Shown: in pieces, positions 25,229 to 38,751 of the stretch
Numbering within the stretch: the stretch's first letter is position 1
Layout of the letters: each line of letters begins with the position of its first letter
Assembly: GCA_033063855.1 (NCBI GenBank)
Contig: CP093830.1
Span: 4,836,854 to 4,900,853, forward strand
Length of the DNA stretch: 64,000 bases
Source: Smittia aterrima
Lineage: Eukaryota > Arthropoda > Insecta > Diptera > Chironomidae
Reading direction: 5' to 3'
Translations under genes and position numbers: made by a program
Notes under the pieces: generated by a model
The model's database searches: none
What the model was told of the DNA's origin: nothing
Seen by the model: the letters and a program-made list of their open reading frames with translations, nothing else

Positions 25229-26284
25229 GCTGTTTGAACTTTTTTTCCTCTCTCACTCCCGAAAGCCACTAAACTTAGTTTTATTGGAGTTGATCTTCTT
25301 AGTTTTTTCCTTCCATTAAAATTATTCTTCCTCTGGGTGATTCCAAAAGGGAAAAAGAGCAAGAATGAATCTGATATTTTCACTTAAGACTACTTAGCGT
25401 GCGAAGTGAGGATTGTGAATGAACAGCGAGCACGATAAAGACTGCGCCAAAAATATTTCTCAAACATAAAAATACCTTTGTGTTTGATTATCTTATCACT
25501 GTTGGTGATAAAGCACAGGCCTAGGGCACATTACGCTGTGTCGTTTGTATTTCCAAAGAGAATACCAACGCTAACGATAATTATTCGCAGTACCGAACCC
25601 CCAATTCGCACACAAAGGCTCGTCAAACTCATATTATCAATATTAACGTAGCTCACTCGACATATCATCGCGCCCGCCAATTGCACAATTTTATGATTGT
25701 TTGCATTTCAAAACTTTATTATCACCGAGAGTTGATTACATATCAATAAGTCTCACGTTACGTGAAAGCCACAATTATCCTATATCGCTTTATTCAAATT
25801 GGAACGCCATCGATCTATTAATTTAGACTAATTGTTCCAATATGCTTGCATGCTTGAGCTTTTAAAATGATCTCTGATAATCCAATTAAATAAATTCTCT
25901 CGTTCATCTCATTTCAGGTGGAAATCATGTTATCAATTTACAAGCACAACTCAATCAAAATAAGCAATAGTATTTTCCTACAAGCTTCTGCTGTTTGTAT
26001 ACCATCGTAAGCTAACAAGAAACAAGAAAAAAGAGACCGGAACATGAAAGCCTTATGCCTGCATCTGAAATTATTGTTGTGATTTAATTTGCTTCTCACT
26101 GTTGTCGCGCGTCGAATCAAAAGAAATTACGAAAACGTCGTAAAATTGTGTGAACCGCAAGACAAGACAAGACGAAAAAAAAAATCTAATAAAATAAAAC
26201 AAAACAAGCCAAAGCAGCAGAAAACAAGAAGAAGAGCTAAAAGAATTAAAGAAATAAAACACAGCAGCAAACCACAAACCAACC
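25229..26284. other. Divergent intergenic region between mth-like and Octbeta3R
   Basis: About 1.05 kb without coding sequence separates the two start codons. A 7-bp inverted repeat TTATCAC / GTGATAA (25493-25511, 5-nt loop) contains paired GATA cores. The last 100 bp before the Octbeta3R ATG are A- and AG-rich (5' UTR-like). Confidence 0.55.
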
Positions 26285-28411
26285 ATGTCGTCCCAAACAT
26301 TATCTCCAAAATTATCGTCTTCCTCTTCATTTAATAATGAGCAAATGCAAACAATAATAGAGAAGGTCAACAGCACCTTGTCGAACAATGCAACAATCAG
26401 TAATCTTAGCAATACAAGTACTGAAGAGACGGATCAAGAATGGATCAAAATTTTGATAACAGTTTTTTCGGCGTTTATAATGATCTTTATCATGATAGCG
26501 GCTATCTTTGGAAACCTTCTAGTCATCATATCTGTAATGAGAGTTAGAAAACTAAGGTGCGCATCAATTTCTTACGCGAGTCTCTTGAGGCGAGCTCTCG
26601 AGAGCTTCTTCAACAAGAAAGTTCTCGAGGACTCTTCAAAGGCTCATAATCGAGACGAAAATTTTCTCTTTCGCAAAATCCTCTTGAGCAACTAACTTTG
26701 ATCTTGAACAAAAAATTATTTTCAGAGTCATAACAAATTACTTCGTAGTAAGTCTAGCCCTTGCCGATATTATGGTGGCGATGATGGCGATGACTTTCAA
26801 TTTCAGTGTTCAAATCACGGGGAGGTAAGAGAAGAATGCTCAAGCGCTCCTCCGATAAAAACAAACACTTCAAGTTCCTTTCCTTTTCTTCCTTTTTCTA
26901 TTCTCTAGATGGCTTTTCGGGCCGTTCATGTGCGACGTTTGGAACAGTTTAGACGTTTATTTCTCAACTGCTAGTATATTACATCTCTGCTGCATATCAG
27001 TCGACAGGTGCAGACGAAAAACGAGATTACATTACATTACCTCAATGTTTCAATCTCTCACTCACTCTTGTCTCTACAGATATTACGCCATCGTGAAACC
27101 TTTGAAATATCCTATAAACATGACGAAGCGGAAAGTTGCCATCATGATTCTAAACACTTGGATCTCGCCCGCGCTTCTGTCTTTTGTTCCAATATTCGCA
27201 GGTAATGTAAATTTCGAGTAACATGCACTCGAGTGAATTAAAAATTAATTCTAATCTCTCCATCTCTCTCAACATTCCCTTTGTCTCTGCTGATGCTGTT
27301 TTACCACTTTCCACCGTTATGCGCGTCTCATTTTGTTGCTCCCTTCAGGGTGGTACACAACCGACGATCATATAAAGTTCATGGAGGAAAACCCAAACGA
27401 GTGTCGTTTCGAAGTTAACAAAGTGTATGCCGTCGTGTCGAGCTCTGTGTCGTTTTGGATTCCATGCACAATTATGGTGTTCACATACTTTGCAATATTC
27501 AGAGAGGCAAATCGACAAGAAAAACAATTGGCCATGCGACATGGTAACGCGATGCTTATGCATCGACACTCCAGCTGCGGCCCATCAAACAATGGAGAGT
27601 TGAGCGGCTCAGGCTCATCGAAAACATTGACTCTGCATGAGGTTGAGTCGGAGCATACGCCGACGAAAGACAAACATTTAATCAAAATGAAACGGGAACA
27701 TAAGGCTGCCAGAACATTAGGAATAATTATGGGTAGGTTTGACTTGACTTGACTTGACTGTTGTTCTACAACACTCTCGTTCACTCGCTCGCTCGTTCAT
27801 TCGCTGGCTTCACATTCTGCTGATGGTTTGCTGATGATGTTAGTTTTTTTTTCATTCGTTCGTTCCTTCTCATATGTGCTCGAACATTTACGAGTCCTCT
27901 GGGACAAATCAGAATAAATGGACTGAATGGAACCGAGCGAGCGTAATTTGATTCTTGAAGTGATTTTGATATGCTTGTTAATTCTAGGAACATTTATCGC
28001 GTGTTGGCTTCCCTTTTTCATATGGTGAGAACTACCCGATAATCATATCAAGATAACTTGGTACTAATTGACTCGTCGTTAATTCGTAGGTACTTGGCAA
28101 CATCGCTGTGCGGCAAAGCATGTGAGTCCCCTGACATTCTCGTCGCTCTGCTGTTCTGGATCGGATATTTCAACTCAACATTAAACCCGCTCATCTACGC
28201 TTACTTCAACCGAGACTTCCGAGAAGCTTTTAAAAACACCCTCCAGTGTTTGTTCTGTTGGTGGCGGAAGGAACCATCTCCACTCGACTTAGATGGTCGA
28301 AGGTCGAGTTTCAATGCCCGTTACGATTCACGTGCGAAAAGCGTCTACGCCGAAAGCTATTTACGTCCACATCCTAATAAGAAGAGCGACATTGCCCCAG
28401 AAACATTATAA
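26285..28411 (+). CDS. Octbeta3R: Octopamine receptor beta-3R (beta-adrenergic-like GPCR)
   Basis: Seven exons (26285-26556, 26726-26824, 26909-27007, 27080-27201, 27349-27732, 27988-28024, 28090-28411) give 444 residues. The N-terminus has several N-glycosylation sites. TM1 is IMIAAIFGNLLVII, TM2 LALADIMVAMMAM, TM3 ends in SVDRYYAIVKPLKYP (DRY motif), TM6 CWLPFFIWY and TM7 FNSTLNPLIYAYFNRDF (NPxxY). The third loop NRQEKQLAMRHGNAMLMHR and SGSGSSKTLTLHEVE matches what I know of Drosophila Octbeta3R rather than beta1R or beta2R, as does the tail RAKSVYAESYL. Octbeta receptors couple to Gs and raise cAMP in response to octopamine. A 37-nt exon (27988-28024) encodes part of TM6. The gene lies tail to tail with Octbeta2R. 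Confidence 0.93.
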
Positions 28412-31400
28412 TAAGTAGAAACGATGATCAGCTAGGTGTTACTTAACAACATCATGAACAGATGTGTTTGTTAGTTTATTTTATTTTTTCGGAAATCTAT
28501 ACATACGCGCAACCGATCGTCAGTCACAACCTTGACCTTTGATTGACCGACAGTTCTTGCATTTTCTAGTCGATGAAACTTTTACCAAAATCGATGTTTT
28601 GATTTAGAAGTTCACATAATGATATTTGGGGAGGGCAAGGGAGAGAGAGAGCTGAATTATTTAATAGTTCCGAGGCCGAATCGAAACATTCCGTAAATGA
28701 CGACACACAACCACAAAAACAAAACTCACAAACAATTGCAAACACCAAGCTGTCTTCTACTATTTTGCTCTTAAATTTAAATGAGAATGATGAGGAGGAG
28801 GAGGGGGAAGACGAAGAAGAAGCGTCGAGTCGACGTCGAAGGTCAACGGACGGATCGGGAAGCATCAACATTATAAAACATAAATGCAAGTGACGGAGAA
28901 GAAAAACTTAAATGTTAGATGACAATTATATTTTTAAAGGTTTATTTTTTGCTCTCGGTTAAGTGAATGAATGAAATGAACGAATGAATTGATTTTCGAG
29001 CGAAGTGTCGTGAAGAAAGTAAAAGCACACGCGAAGAATGAAAAATATTTTATGAGAAATCATGGCATCAAATGAATTACGTAGACAGTGGCAGCAAATA
29101 TACTTAAGGGGATAAAAAAAGAAGTTTATTGGTGCTCTCTTACATTAAGTTTAGCATTGCTTTGTTCTCTGTTGGATTCTTGAAGTGTTGTTTTTACGAT
29201 GAAGAGTTGAGCGAAGTGAAATGCAAAAGTTAGGAAAGAAAATATGTAACAAGGAAAGTTCCAGCACGGAGATTACAAAGTTTGGACGTAAAAATAGCTC
29301 CCGATCGAACATCAATCTCCCTTTGCAATGCGCATAAGAGAATAACGAGAATAAAATATTGTAGTATCAGCAGCAAAGACTTTGATTCGAGTTAAGAAGG
29401 AATTTTCGACTGACTTGTTTGTTTCTTCGAATGAAGCTTTTCTTGCCTGCCAAACTTTGCAACTTCCATTTTAGCTCAATTCTAGCCGAAGCGTTCACCT
29501 TCTAGGTCATTTAGTTCCGACATTAGACGACGACGACCTTAGTTGGTAACACGTTACACTTGCTAAATATAGACGAAATAATGTTTAATGTTGCAGAAAA
29601 AAAAGTTTTTTTTGTTTTCTACAATAGATATTTGCATTCACCGCCACATGAAGAATGAGAATTCCTCATGAGGCAAAACGACGAAAGAGGAGAGAAACAT
29701 GAACATGCCAATAAACGGCTTCCATAAATGTACCTACCGACTCCATTTTCGCTGTAACATAGAAAATAACGAAAAAATGAAAATTCTTTTGTTGATTTTA
29801 TCTCTCGTTTGCGATTTGATAAGAAAAGATTCTGTCGAGGCTTAAAATAAGTTTATTTTTTAAAATTCCATAGACTGAAAACATTTTTACTTAGAAGAAG
29901 TGAAATTGAAATTGCTTAGGACGAGGAAAGGAAAAGTTTTATTTTAGCTCTTTTCGTTTTGTACAAAAAGCATTGCAAATGTAATTCGAGAGAAGAAATC
30001 ATTCAGTTTCATTTCATCTCCTCCGTTCGATTTCATTTTCGGTGGTAGTCATGACTAGAATAATATCCATTGGAATTTATCTCTCTGACTTCTCTTTTGT
30101 GTAACAGGAGCGACGTGTCCGTGCATTGAAAGTCTAGCGTAACCAAATAGATGAAATATATCTTTGTGTAAGCTTTTACTTTGAACGTTTTTTCGTTTAA
30201 CTTTGAGTTTGATCTACTGGGGAATGTACGTGAATGACGTCGAAAAGAAGTAGAGTCGCAGAGAATCGATTGAAAGGTTGTGAGAGTCTTGCCCAGAGAA
30301 ATTGTCCAAAAAGACGTTATTGATGAATGTTCCCCATTTGAAGAAGGACTTTATGCTTTTCTTCATATTGTCATGTGACCAAGTTCATACAATCATGCAA
30401 TCAATCAATCAATCATAATTATTAGTTAAAGTAGACGATGACGAAGATGAAGATAGTAAAAGATATGCAATATTTTATAAATAGCTTTACTTTGAAATTT
30501 TTATAAAAAAGTAAAATATATCTAAGTATATGAATTAATTTATCTAAGTTATTTATCGAAACGTTTCAAGTAACGTTGAATAAAGAGTTACGGATGAAGA
30601 AAAAAAAACAAGAAACATTTAAAGGACTTTCAATCGGAATCAAAAGAAAATTAATGATATCCTTTAACCTTAATTTTATTACAGCTCTGTGATGAGAACC
30701 TTCGTGTTCTCGAATGTGTTCGGAAACGACGTGGAATTAAGATTTCTTCCTTCGTAGAAAAATCCTTTGAAACCACTTTTTTTTTGACTGTGCGGAATGA
30801 ATTGAAATGTTTCTCGATCACGTACGGCACCGCGAAGGTTAAAGAAGAGTTCAAACGATAAAATTGGAATTTTATTTCAGCAATTAGGTGACGTCCATAA
30901 AACTTGTCGAGCGGGAAACTCGTTATCGTGAGATGGGTGTAAAGAAGCATTCAAAAATCTAGGGACGCTCGTAAATTCTGCAAAATCATTTTGACACGTC
31001 TGGCCTCTTCTGCTTGTCAGAGTGAAGACGACAAACTTTCATTTCCTTCTTCGACCCATCCCTAATTAGTTCTTGACATTATTTACGAACCAATCTCCAC
31101 CACGTGGATGTTGTTTTACATCCTAATTCAACCCACTCGATTGGAAAACTTTGTAAACAAATTAAAAGTCGGAAAGTTTTCGTCTCCGCAAAAGCATAAA
31201 ACCCCATTTATGAACTTTCCACAGAGAGCAAACCATCAAGGATGAGGCGAAGCAATTTCCATTAATTTCAACGAGAGGATGTTTGCTTTATTTCAATTTT
31301 ATACTTTATTGCAATCTCCTTTCACACTCATTATAATATCATATTTTGTTTTTTCTTCAGTGTTTTTCCGCTATTCAGAGTAAACATATTTCACAATTAT

Positions 31401-31668
31401 GTTGGTTGTAGTTCCATTGAATCGGAACTCTCCTCTCCTGCTACACGTTGATTATGATGATGAGACTTAATTTGAAAAACAGGTAATATCCGCGTGGCTT
31501 GTTTTTTTTTTCTCTTTGGTTTGCAATTTTAAGTTTAAACAACAGGGGAGAGGTTACCGTGGGTTACGAGCTACAACAGAGAAACGATTTTTAACAAAGA
31601 TTTAACAATAGCCACAACCAGGTGATCTGTCCATCAATTCCATTTAAAGTTTATCGCCTTAACACTCG
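28412..31668. other. 3.3 kb between convergent octopamine receptor genes
   Basis: This should contain both 3' UTRs. TTTATT motifs near 31290-31310 would be poly(A) signals for the minus-strand gene. It holds an (ATCA)n run at about 30393-30415 and a GAG/GAA-rich patch at 28785-28830. The reading frame on the minus strand at 28566-28889 is a Ser-rich by-product of that patch. No other gene is seen. Confidence 0.55.
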
Positions 31669-34600
31669 CTAAACATAATGAACATTTGTGTTGTAAAAAT
31701 TCTCTTTTATAAAACATGGAAAGAACGACTGAAGAGTGTTTTTGAACGCGTCTCTGAAGTCACGGTTGAAATATGCGTAGATGAGCGGGTTGAGGGTCGA
31801 GTTAAAGTATCCGATCCAGAAGAGTATGGCGACGAGAACATCAGGACAAGGACAGTCATCAGGTCCACAAAGCGATGTAATCACGTACCACAAGAAGAAC
31901 GGAAGCCAGCAGAGAAGGAAGACGCCTGAGAGAGACATCAAGTTGATTAATATTTCAATTGCACATTCAATCATTAAAACTAATTTCAAAGTTTTCTCAT
32001 CATCTACCCATAATGATTCCAAGTGTCCTTGCTGCCTTGTGCTCCGCTCGCCATCCTTTCGCTGGTCGTGTTGAGCCGGCGCCTGACAAAAAGCGTTTCA
32101 ATATTAATACGTCGTTCGTCTTCGAGCTTACGACACGAAAGAAAATCTCCTTTTTTTAAATAAATAAATGAATCTACGTAATGAAGAATTATTCAAAAGC
32201 TCTTCACTGTCTCATCGCTTTATGAAGATCTTCATCTTAAGAAAAACGAAAAAGCTTTCTAAGTCAAATAAACGCTGTAATCAATTAGGGATAGAAGTTG
32301 GAGGCAATTGACAGAAAAGTTTTCTTCTCCGAGATACATCACAATTATTTTGTCGTCCCTCACTCTCTCTCTATCTCACTCTCAAAAGCAAGAAAGATAA
32401 AAATAAATTTGTAATTGATTCAAATGTCCGCAAGATTTGTGTTTGATAATGAGATTACTTTGGATTGAAATATTTGTCGTTCAACTGGGAAAAAAGAGAG
32501 ACGAACCTGATGCTGAGGAATGGAACAGAAGAAGAACGGAAAATGATGAGAATGAAATCATTTTGATTCGATTTGAGTTTGACAAAACCGTGACTGACCT
32601 TTCACTGAATATTTCTTTCTGTTTCGCTTATAATTACGTCTAAATCGCAAGCAATCGAAAAAGTCACGAACGCAATTTGAGTGCGCGATGCTTGCGTTCT
32701 CGTTCATTTCGTAATTCGTTAAAAGCGATTGGTTATTGACATTGTTATTATTTAAATCTTCCTCGTCAGTCAATTCATTTTCATCCAAATCACTACAACA
32801 ATCATTTGTGTCTACGGTGTGCTCTATAACTTTATACCATTTATCTCCATGTCTCTTTGATTGTTTAATATTTGAGCCTATTGTTGATGAGAAGAATACA
32901 TCGAAATGAGTTGGTCTGTATCGTCAAAATGTTTTCAGTTTGTTAAATTAGTTTTTGCGTCAATAAATACGACAAAGCTTGCAACAAAGTTTTGTGAGAG
33001 TCGCCAATGCATAATTGAAGATTAAAACTCTGACAGTAAAATAAACAACGTCAGCTAAAATATAATGCAATTTAATGTGACTATGTAGTAAAGTTGTCTA
33101 GAGGGAAAAACTTTATCAGAAACGAACGGAACGAGCGTGAAAAACTCCGAGCGAGTAAAAACGATTTCGACATTGCGGCAAACTTTTAAGCAAATTAAAT
33201 CTCAATCATGCTCTAGAAATAACCAAACTACGCTAATCAAAAGCTTCACTTCATTTATTCCTTTTTTTGGTGTGTGTGTTGTGTTGGTCACAGAGCCAAG
33301 CCAAATCTAATAAATCACGCCGATGAATGCGAGTCAGTCTCGTGAGTTCACCATGAAACGAGAAAATTATTCAACTCGAAAAGTTGCAAAAAAAAAATGT
33401 TAACGCTTAGCAATTATCACAAAATATATTCAAACTCTCTTGCGGACATGATGAAGCGAACCTCATCAAATGAAAACACAAGTTAACTCCAATCATAAAA
33501 AAGCTTGTTAAACTCTTGCCTTTTAATATTTTCTTTAATCAAAACTTTAATCGGGCGAAAAGCTTCCATCCAATAAGAGATGCGAGATACGAGAGTAAAA
33601 AAGCTTTTAAAAGCTCTAAAGCAGAAAAAATATTTGAACGACTGGAAATTATGATGTTTTAAAATCAACTCTCGAGCGAGAACTTTATCCTCATAGAAAA
33701 AAATCCTTCTCCATCCGACATAAAAGCATTTAATCTGTTCGTCTAATTCAAGCATTACGTAAACAATAAGCGATTTAAGCTTGAGAGAGAACAAAAATGT
33801 TTGTGGACAAAACTCACTTGTTGAACTATTGGATCTCTTGCCGTAGCCTCCGGACATTGTATCCCCTTCGTCGTCCGTTTGAAAGTTGATAACATTCACG
33901 TTGTATGTCACATTCGACGGAGTTCTCTTCCGACGGGTGATATTCTTCTCATCCAAAGTGACAGGATTCATTACATCATAGCACTTTGTGCAAGTCTTGT
34001 TATCATCTGTTGAATTTTCTGGGATGCTTATGTTGTCGTTGAGCTTCCTTAGACTACTATTGTTGTTGTTGTTATTTGCTTGTAAATTGTTTACATCGTC
34101 GTTGAGATTCTTTGGAGTTAAACTATTTAATGCAAAGTCGAAGGGTGGTGGTTTGAGTGTAGTCAATTTGTCAGCATTGTTCTTAAGATTCAACAACACG
34201 GTGTCTATGCTTTGACTGTTGTTTAACATCGCTCCAGTGAACTCATTATTTGAATTCATAATCGGAGGAAGCGAAACAGTTTCCTTCTTTTGTCTTGTCT
34301 TATCCAAGTTGTTGATCTCATCATTCAAACTCATCGACTCTATAATTCTCGCTTTGTCTGCCTCTGTCGTCGTGGACTCACCAAACACGGCTTTCAGCTT
34401 TTCCATGTTAAACAAATCAGGATTATCGAAGTGTTTCTTACTCTCAACATCCGATGACTTCTTCTGCTGATTGTTCTGCGCTATGTTGCTGTCTAATAGA
34501 TTTTTATAATCGATATTCTTTTGATTTATCAAAAAATTGAAAATATCACTCTTGTTTACTATTGCTTGACTTTTTCTTTCATTATTTAAGTTTAAGTTCT

Positions 34601-36684
34601 TATTTTTATCGTTTACACCAATTAAGAAGTCCGAGTCACTCAAAGCATAAATCATGTTCTTTGGTTTATTGCCATTGTTTGTACTTATCGAGAAGCAATT
34701 TATCCGTCGAAGCTTTTCAGAGTTGTAGCGCAGGAGGGAAAAGAAATCGGAATCACTCGAAGCGAGCGTCTTTTTCTTCGATGATTTCTTGTTTGCCGAC
34801 GAATTGTTTAAGCTACTGCCGCTTATATTAACTTGATTGTCTTTGATTATCGAGGCTGAATTTATCGAATTCCCGTCGTGCAGCAGCAACTGTTCTTTGC
34901 CTGAAGAGCTTTTAAAGTTCTTCGTGAATGGAATAATTTGTGTCGAAGACGCTCGACTGTCTGCATTCTTCTCGGAATCTTCTTCGTTATTGGATTTAAT
35001 GTTAAATTGATTTTCTAATGCTTTGAGATTTGAATTAATGGGCTCACTACCCGAGTACCTCATGTGGCTGTCGAAACAATGATAAACTGATGTAACACTC
35101 AACGCATCGGAATTCTGTTGCGCGATGCATTTCTCTCTTTCGTGCTCTAAATCTAAATCTCTTAAGTCAATACTGCTTCGCGATAACCGACGAGGCGGCG
35201 AAGATGGAACCCTAAGCTCGTCGTATTCTTGGTAATCTTGACACAGAATGGCTGGCAGCTACAGAAAGACGAGGATAGAGGAGAAGGGAAGGGAAGAAAA
35301 ATAGAGAGAGAATAAAGCTTACACTTGTCATGCGTCAATTACACAACACATATCGATTCAATATAGTCCTACCTCTAAATCACTAATTTCGCTCTGGCTT
35401 TCTTCCCTTTGCGATTCCTTAATTATCAGATTCGGCTCCTCACAATCGCTTGGACGAGAGTTCTGTAGTTTCATGCGATTATTCGGTGGCTGGCAATTAT
35501 AAGATTGATTCTGCAAGTGTACACTGTTCAGTAGAATGTTTGAGCTCGTGCGACTAAGTGCTTTTCGTTGCCGAACTGCCTCTCTGCAGAGACAAATAAA
35601 ATGACATCGTTAAAGAGTAACGACGACGACGACGAGAGGAGATATAATCTGTTGATGGCAAAGCAATATTTACTTGAATATACGATAGTACATCGTAATC
35701 ATGACAATGCCGGGGATCCAGAACGATATTGAACTTGACACAACAGCATAAATCTTATTTACGACGAAAATGCATTCGTTAGGATTCTCCTTAAGCCACT
35801 CCAAATGCTCGGGCGTCGTGTACCATCCCAAGAAGATGGGAGTGAAGGAGATGAGAGCGGGTAGGAACCATACGTTGGCAATCATCATCCCAACAGTCTT
35901 TTTAGTCATGTAAAGTGGATATTCGAGCGGTCGACAAATCGCAAAGTATCTGAGCATAGAGAAGAACATAAAAAAAGAAGAAGAGCGAAACAAAAGTCGA
36001 TCAAGAGCTTTTCCTAGAAGAGTTTATGGGATTAAAACTAATACACACCTGTCTACCGAGATACAGCAGAGGTGGAGAATACTAGCAGTGGAGAAATAAA
36101 CGTCCAAACTGTTCCAAACGTTGCACATGAAGGGACCGAACAGCCATTTCCCCGACAGCTCAACCGATGCATTGAACGTCATCGCACACAGAGCGACAAG
36201 CATGTCAGCCATCGCAAGTGACACGACAAAGTAATTCGTGATAACTCTGGAAACAAAAAGGAGGGAAAAGAACGTAATAAGGTCATAAATTTTTATCAGC
36301 TAAAATCCCAGGATTTTTTTTTCTGCTGCTCTACTCTCGCTTTACGCTGCTTTTCTCTTTTCCTTGTCAATGTGTCTACCTTAATTTTCTATTTCTCCGA
36401 ACGGCTAATATCACTAATGCATTGCCCAGTACAGCTCCGATGATGATCGACCCGAAAATAAAGCTCTTTATGCAGAGAACGCTGATTTGAGTGATATTGT
36501 CGCCTCGATCCGGGTCGCCACTCTGGCTTACGTTTGAGTAATTCGGTGTAAAGGTTTCATTGGTGAGGTTGGCTAGATAGTTAACTTCTTGCAACTCAAA
36601 GGAGACGTTTGATGTCTCCTCCGTTGCCGTCGTCGTCGTCGACATTGTAGTAATTATTTTATCCGTGTAAATATTCATATTCAT
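31669..36684 (-). CDS. Octbeta2R: Octopamine receptor beta-2R with a very long third intracellular loop
   Basis: Eight exons join in phase: 36684-36380, 36246-36049, 35949-35674, 35583-35373, 35258-33818, 32877-32599, 32082-32008 and 31925-31669. The product would be 1013 residues. TM core: SIIIGAVLGNALVIL, MADMLVALCAMTFNA, SVDRYFAICRPLEYP, SSISFWIPGIVMITMYY, CWLPFFLWYVITSLCG, FNSTLNPLIYAYFNRDF. Loop-3 motifs RQRKALSRTSSNILLNSVH and ELRVPSSPPRRLSRSSIDLR match Drosophila Octbeta2R. It is a Gs-coupled octopamine receptor. Unusual: the 1441-nt exon adds 480 Asn/Ser/Lys-rich residues, so loop 3 spans about residues 260-920 against roughly 200 in Drosophila. The frame is open throughout and the phases match. 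The 279-nt exon is phase-symmetric and could be skipped. The first ATG (MNMNIYTD) was chosen; a second Met lies two codons later. Confidence 0.9.
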
Positions 36685-38751
36685 TACAAAAACATTCTCA
36701 ACATGTTAATACAAAAAGTCTTCTCGTAACTTTGTCATTCATTATCACAAAATCACAACACTCATTAGATTATTTAATTTATTCAGCTAGCGTTCTATCA
36801 ACATTTACTTTAGAGGGTTTCACATGTTTATTACTTTTTTATTATTTAGGATATTTATTTTCAACATTGCTGAACTGATAGTGTTGTGTGTGCGCGACGT
36901 TTGCCTTCGACCTTTTCGATTTCGACACGCTCGCTCGATGGAACACACAGAGGAGCCCGTCGTCGTCACAATCTTATCTCGGCTGAAGCAAGAAAATCAC
37001 TAAAGTTCTAAAAAGTCCGAGACAGCTTTTTTCCTCTTCACGTCCATACACGAAGAGCGCTTTCGCTTAATTATCTTTCAGAGCGATAGAGAACGCAAAC
37101 GAACATCGCACACAGCACAGGAACTCTTCTTAAGACTTTTATTAAACATTTCCCAAAGCTCTCGCGCACTTCAAAGCCATTTCTCCCTTGAATGACCTAC
37201 AATAAACTTTTTTTTTTCACGCGATTTCTTTCTTCTCTCGCCTGCCTCTGTCTGTGTTCGTCGAGAAAAGGGTGTTATACGAATATCTCGGAGATCGATA
37301 GTTTTGCCCTTCAAGACGCTTCCCCGATGAACTCGAAGCCAGTCCGATTTAATAGGAAAGTCATTAATAATTCCAACGATGTGCACCAGTCGACGCTTCG
37401 ACAGTAAATTAGATTTAGCCAACGATATGCTTTTAATTGCATCGGGAAACACTCAACAACCTAAAGTATGCTTTCAAAAACTGAGCCGAATTCCAGTCGC
37501 GTTTAACTCTATTACAACTTTTTCTATTGCTAATGAACGTTACGAGTCGAGTCCTTATTTTATTTATAAAACTTTAAACTTAATTCCTGCGGATTTAAAT
37601 AAAAACTGAGCTTTCGAGGAAAATTTTTTGAGGAAAATTTTTCACGCAACTCGTGCGATCCTTTTCACTCTCACAGCAGCGATTTTAGAACACGAAACTA
37701 GGATTCCTTCCAGCTGATAATTCAAACACACAACATAAGTAGAAAACAACGTGTTTGACACACGCTTTCATTTATATTCCTTCTTCTTGTTCAACTTCGA
37801 TCGTCGTTGTCTCTCCTTCACTTTGATGTTTGCGTTTCAAACGCGAAGATAACATTTCCCAAATAATATTGAAAGCACGTCATCATCGAGCGAGTTAAAT
37901 ATTAATCGACAAAAAAATTGTTTTCTTTCTTGATTGTTATTGATTGATGAGCAATTCTTGCTTCCTCTGGATTCAATGAAGATTTTTATCAGAACGTGAG
38001 CTCATTTTTGTTTAATTATTTTGGAGGTTTCATGATTCCGAGCAGTTATTTTTGACTTGGCGCGCAATAACTTAAATGAGAATACAACGCACGCCACTGC
38101 TCTCGCTTTGAAGGTGTGTTAAATGTATGCGAGATATATGTGGGGGAAAGTTTGAAAGCATTTACTAAACGGAATTAATGTGAAGCATGAACGAAAATCG
38201 TCATTAATCGGCTGACGTGACTACATATCGTCGTTTAATTATTAAAATCATTTTACTACCGCACGGTCTTGTGAATAAGAGATCTCGTCGTTAAGAAGGA
38301 AAACCACTTTCCTGAAACCTTCCAGTGACAAACGGACAAACATAATCTCACACCCAACATTGCGAGTTTCTTTTCTGATGCTTGACATAGAAAAGTTTTT
38401 AAAATCGTTTATTAAAAACTTTGTTAATCAAGTAAGGGAGTGTAAACGATCAAAACCTCAAGCCCTAGACAATTTTTTAGTTAAAAACAACGAAGGCTCG
38501 TGCTAGTGCATGGATTTAAGTACCAGAATTTCGTATGAAAGTGAACAGTGGAAAATAAAAGGCGCATCAATTTGTTGTGAACGCCATATTGGATTTACGT
38601 TATATATACGAGTAGAACAAAAAGAAAGAAAAACAAATCGGAGAAGATATTTTGCTGCTGTGAAGGAGAAGAGCGGGATTTGAAATTTTAAGAAGCCAGA
38701 GCTCGATTGAATCGAGAGTCCCCAATATCATTCATCAAATAAAGACAAAAA
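36685..38751. other. 2.1 kb divergent intergenic region Octbeta2R / dacapo-like
   Basis: No coding exon is supported. An E2F-like palindromic core TTGGCGCGCAA occurs near 38057-38068. Other short frames (37171-37609, both strands) lack family motifs. Confidence 0.5.

Noticed and set aside
27741..27759. Short (GACTT)n tandem run just after an Octbeta3R splice donor
   Set aside because: Only about four copies; an ordinary intronic microsatellite with no clear link to splicing.
28566..28889. 107-codon minus-strand frame between the octopamine receptors
   Set aside because: Its Ser/Pro run comes from a GAG/GAA-rich patch, probably 3' UTR of Octbeta3R.
33988..34831. Three plus-strand frames of 75-89 codons
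   Set aside because: They are antisense shadows of the long Octbeta2R exon and read as Leu/Ser runs from Asn/Lys codons on the other strand.
38057..38068. E2F-like core TTGGCGCGCAA upstream of the dacapo-like gene
   Set aside because: About 690 bp from the ATG and not an exact TTTSSCGC site; kept only as a note.
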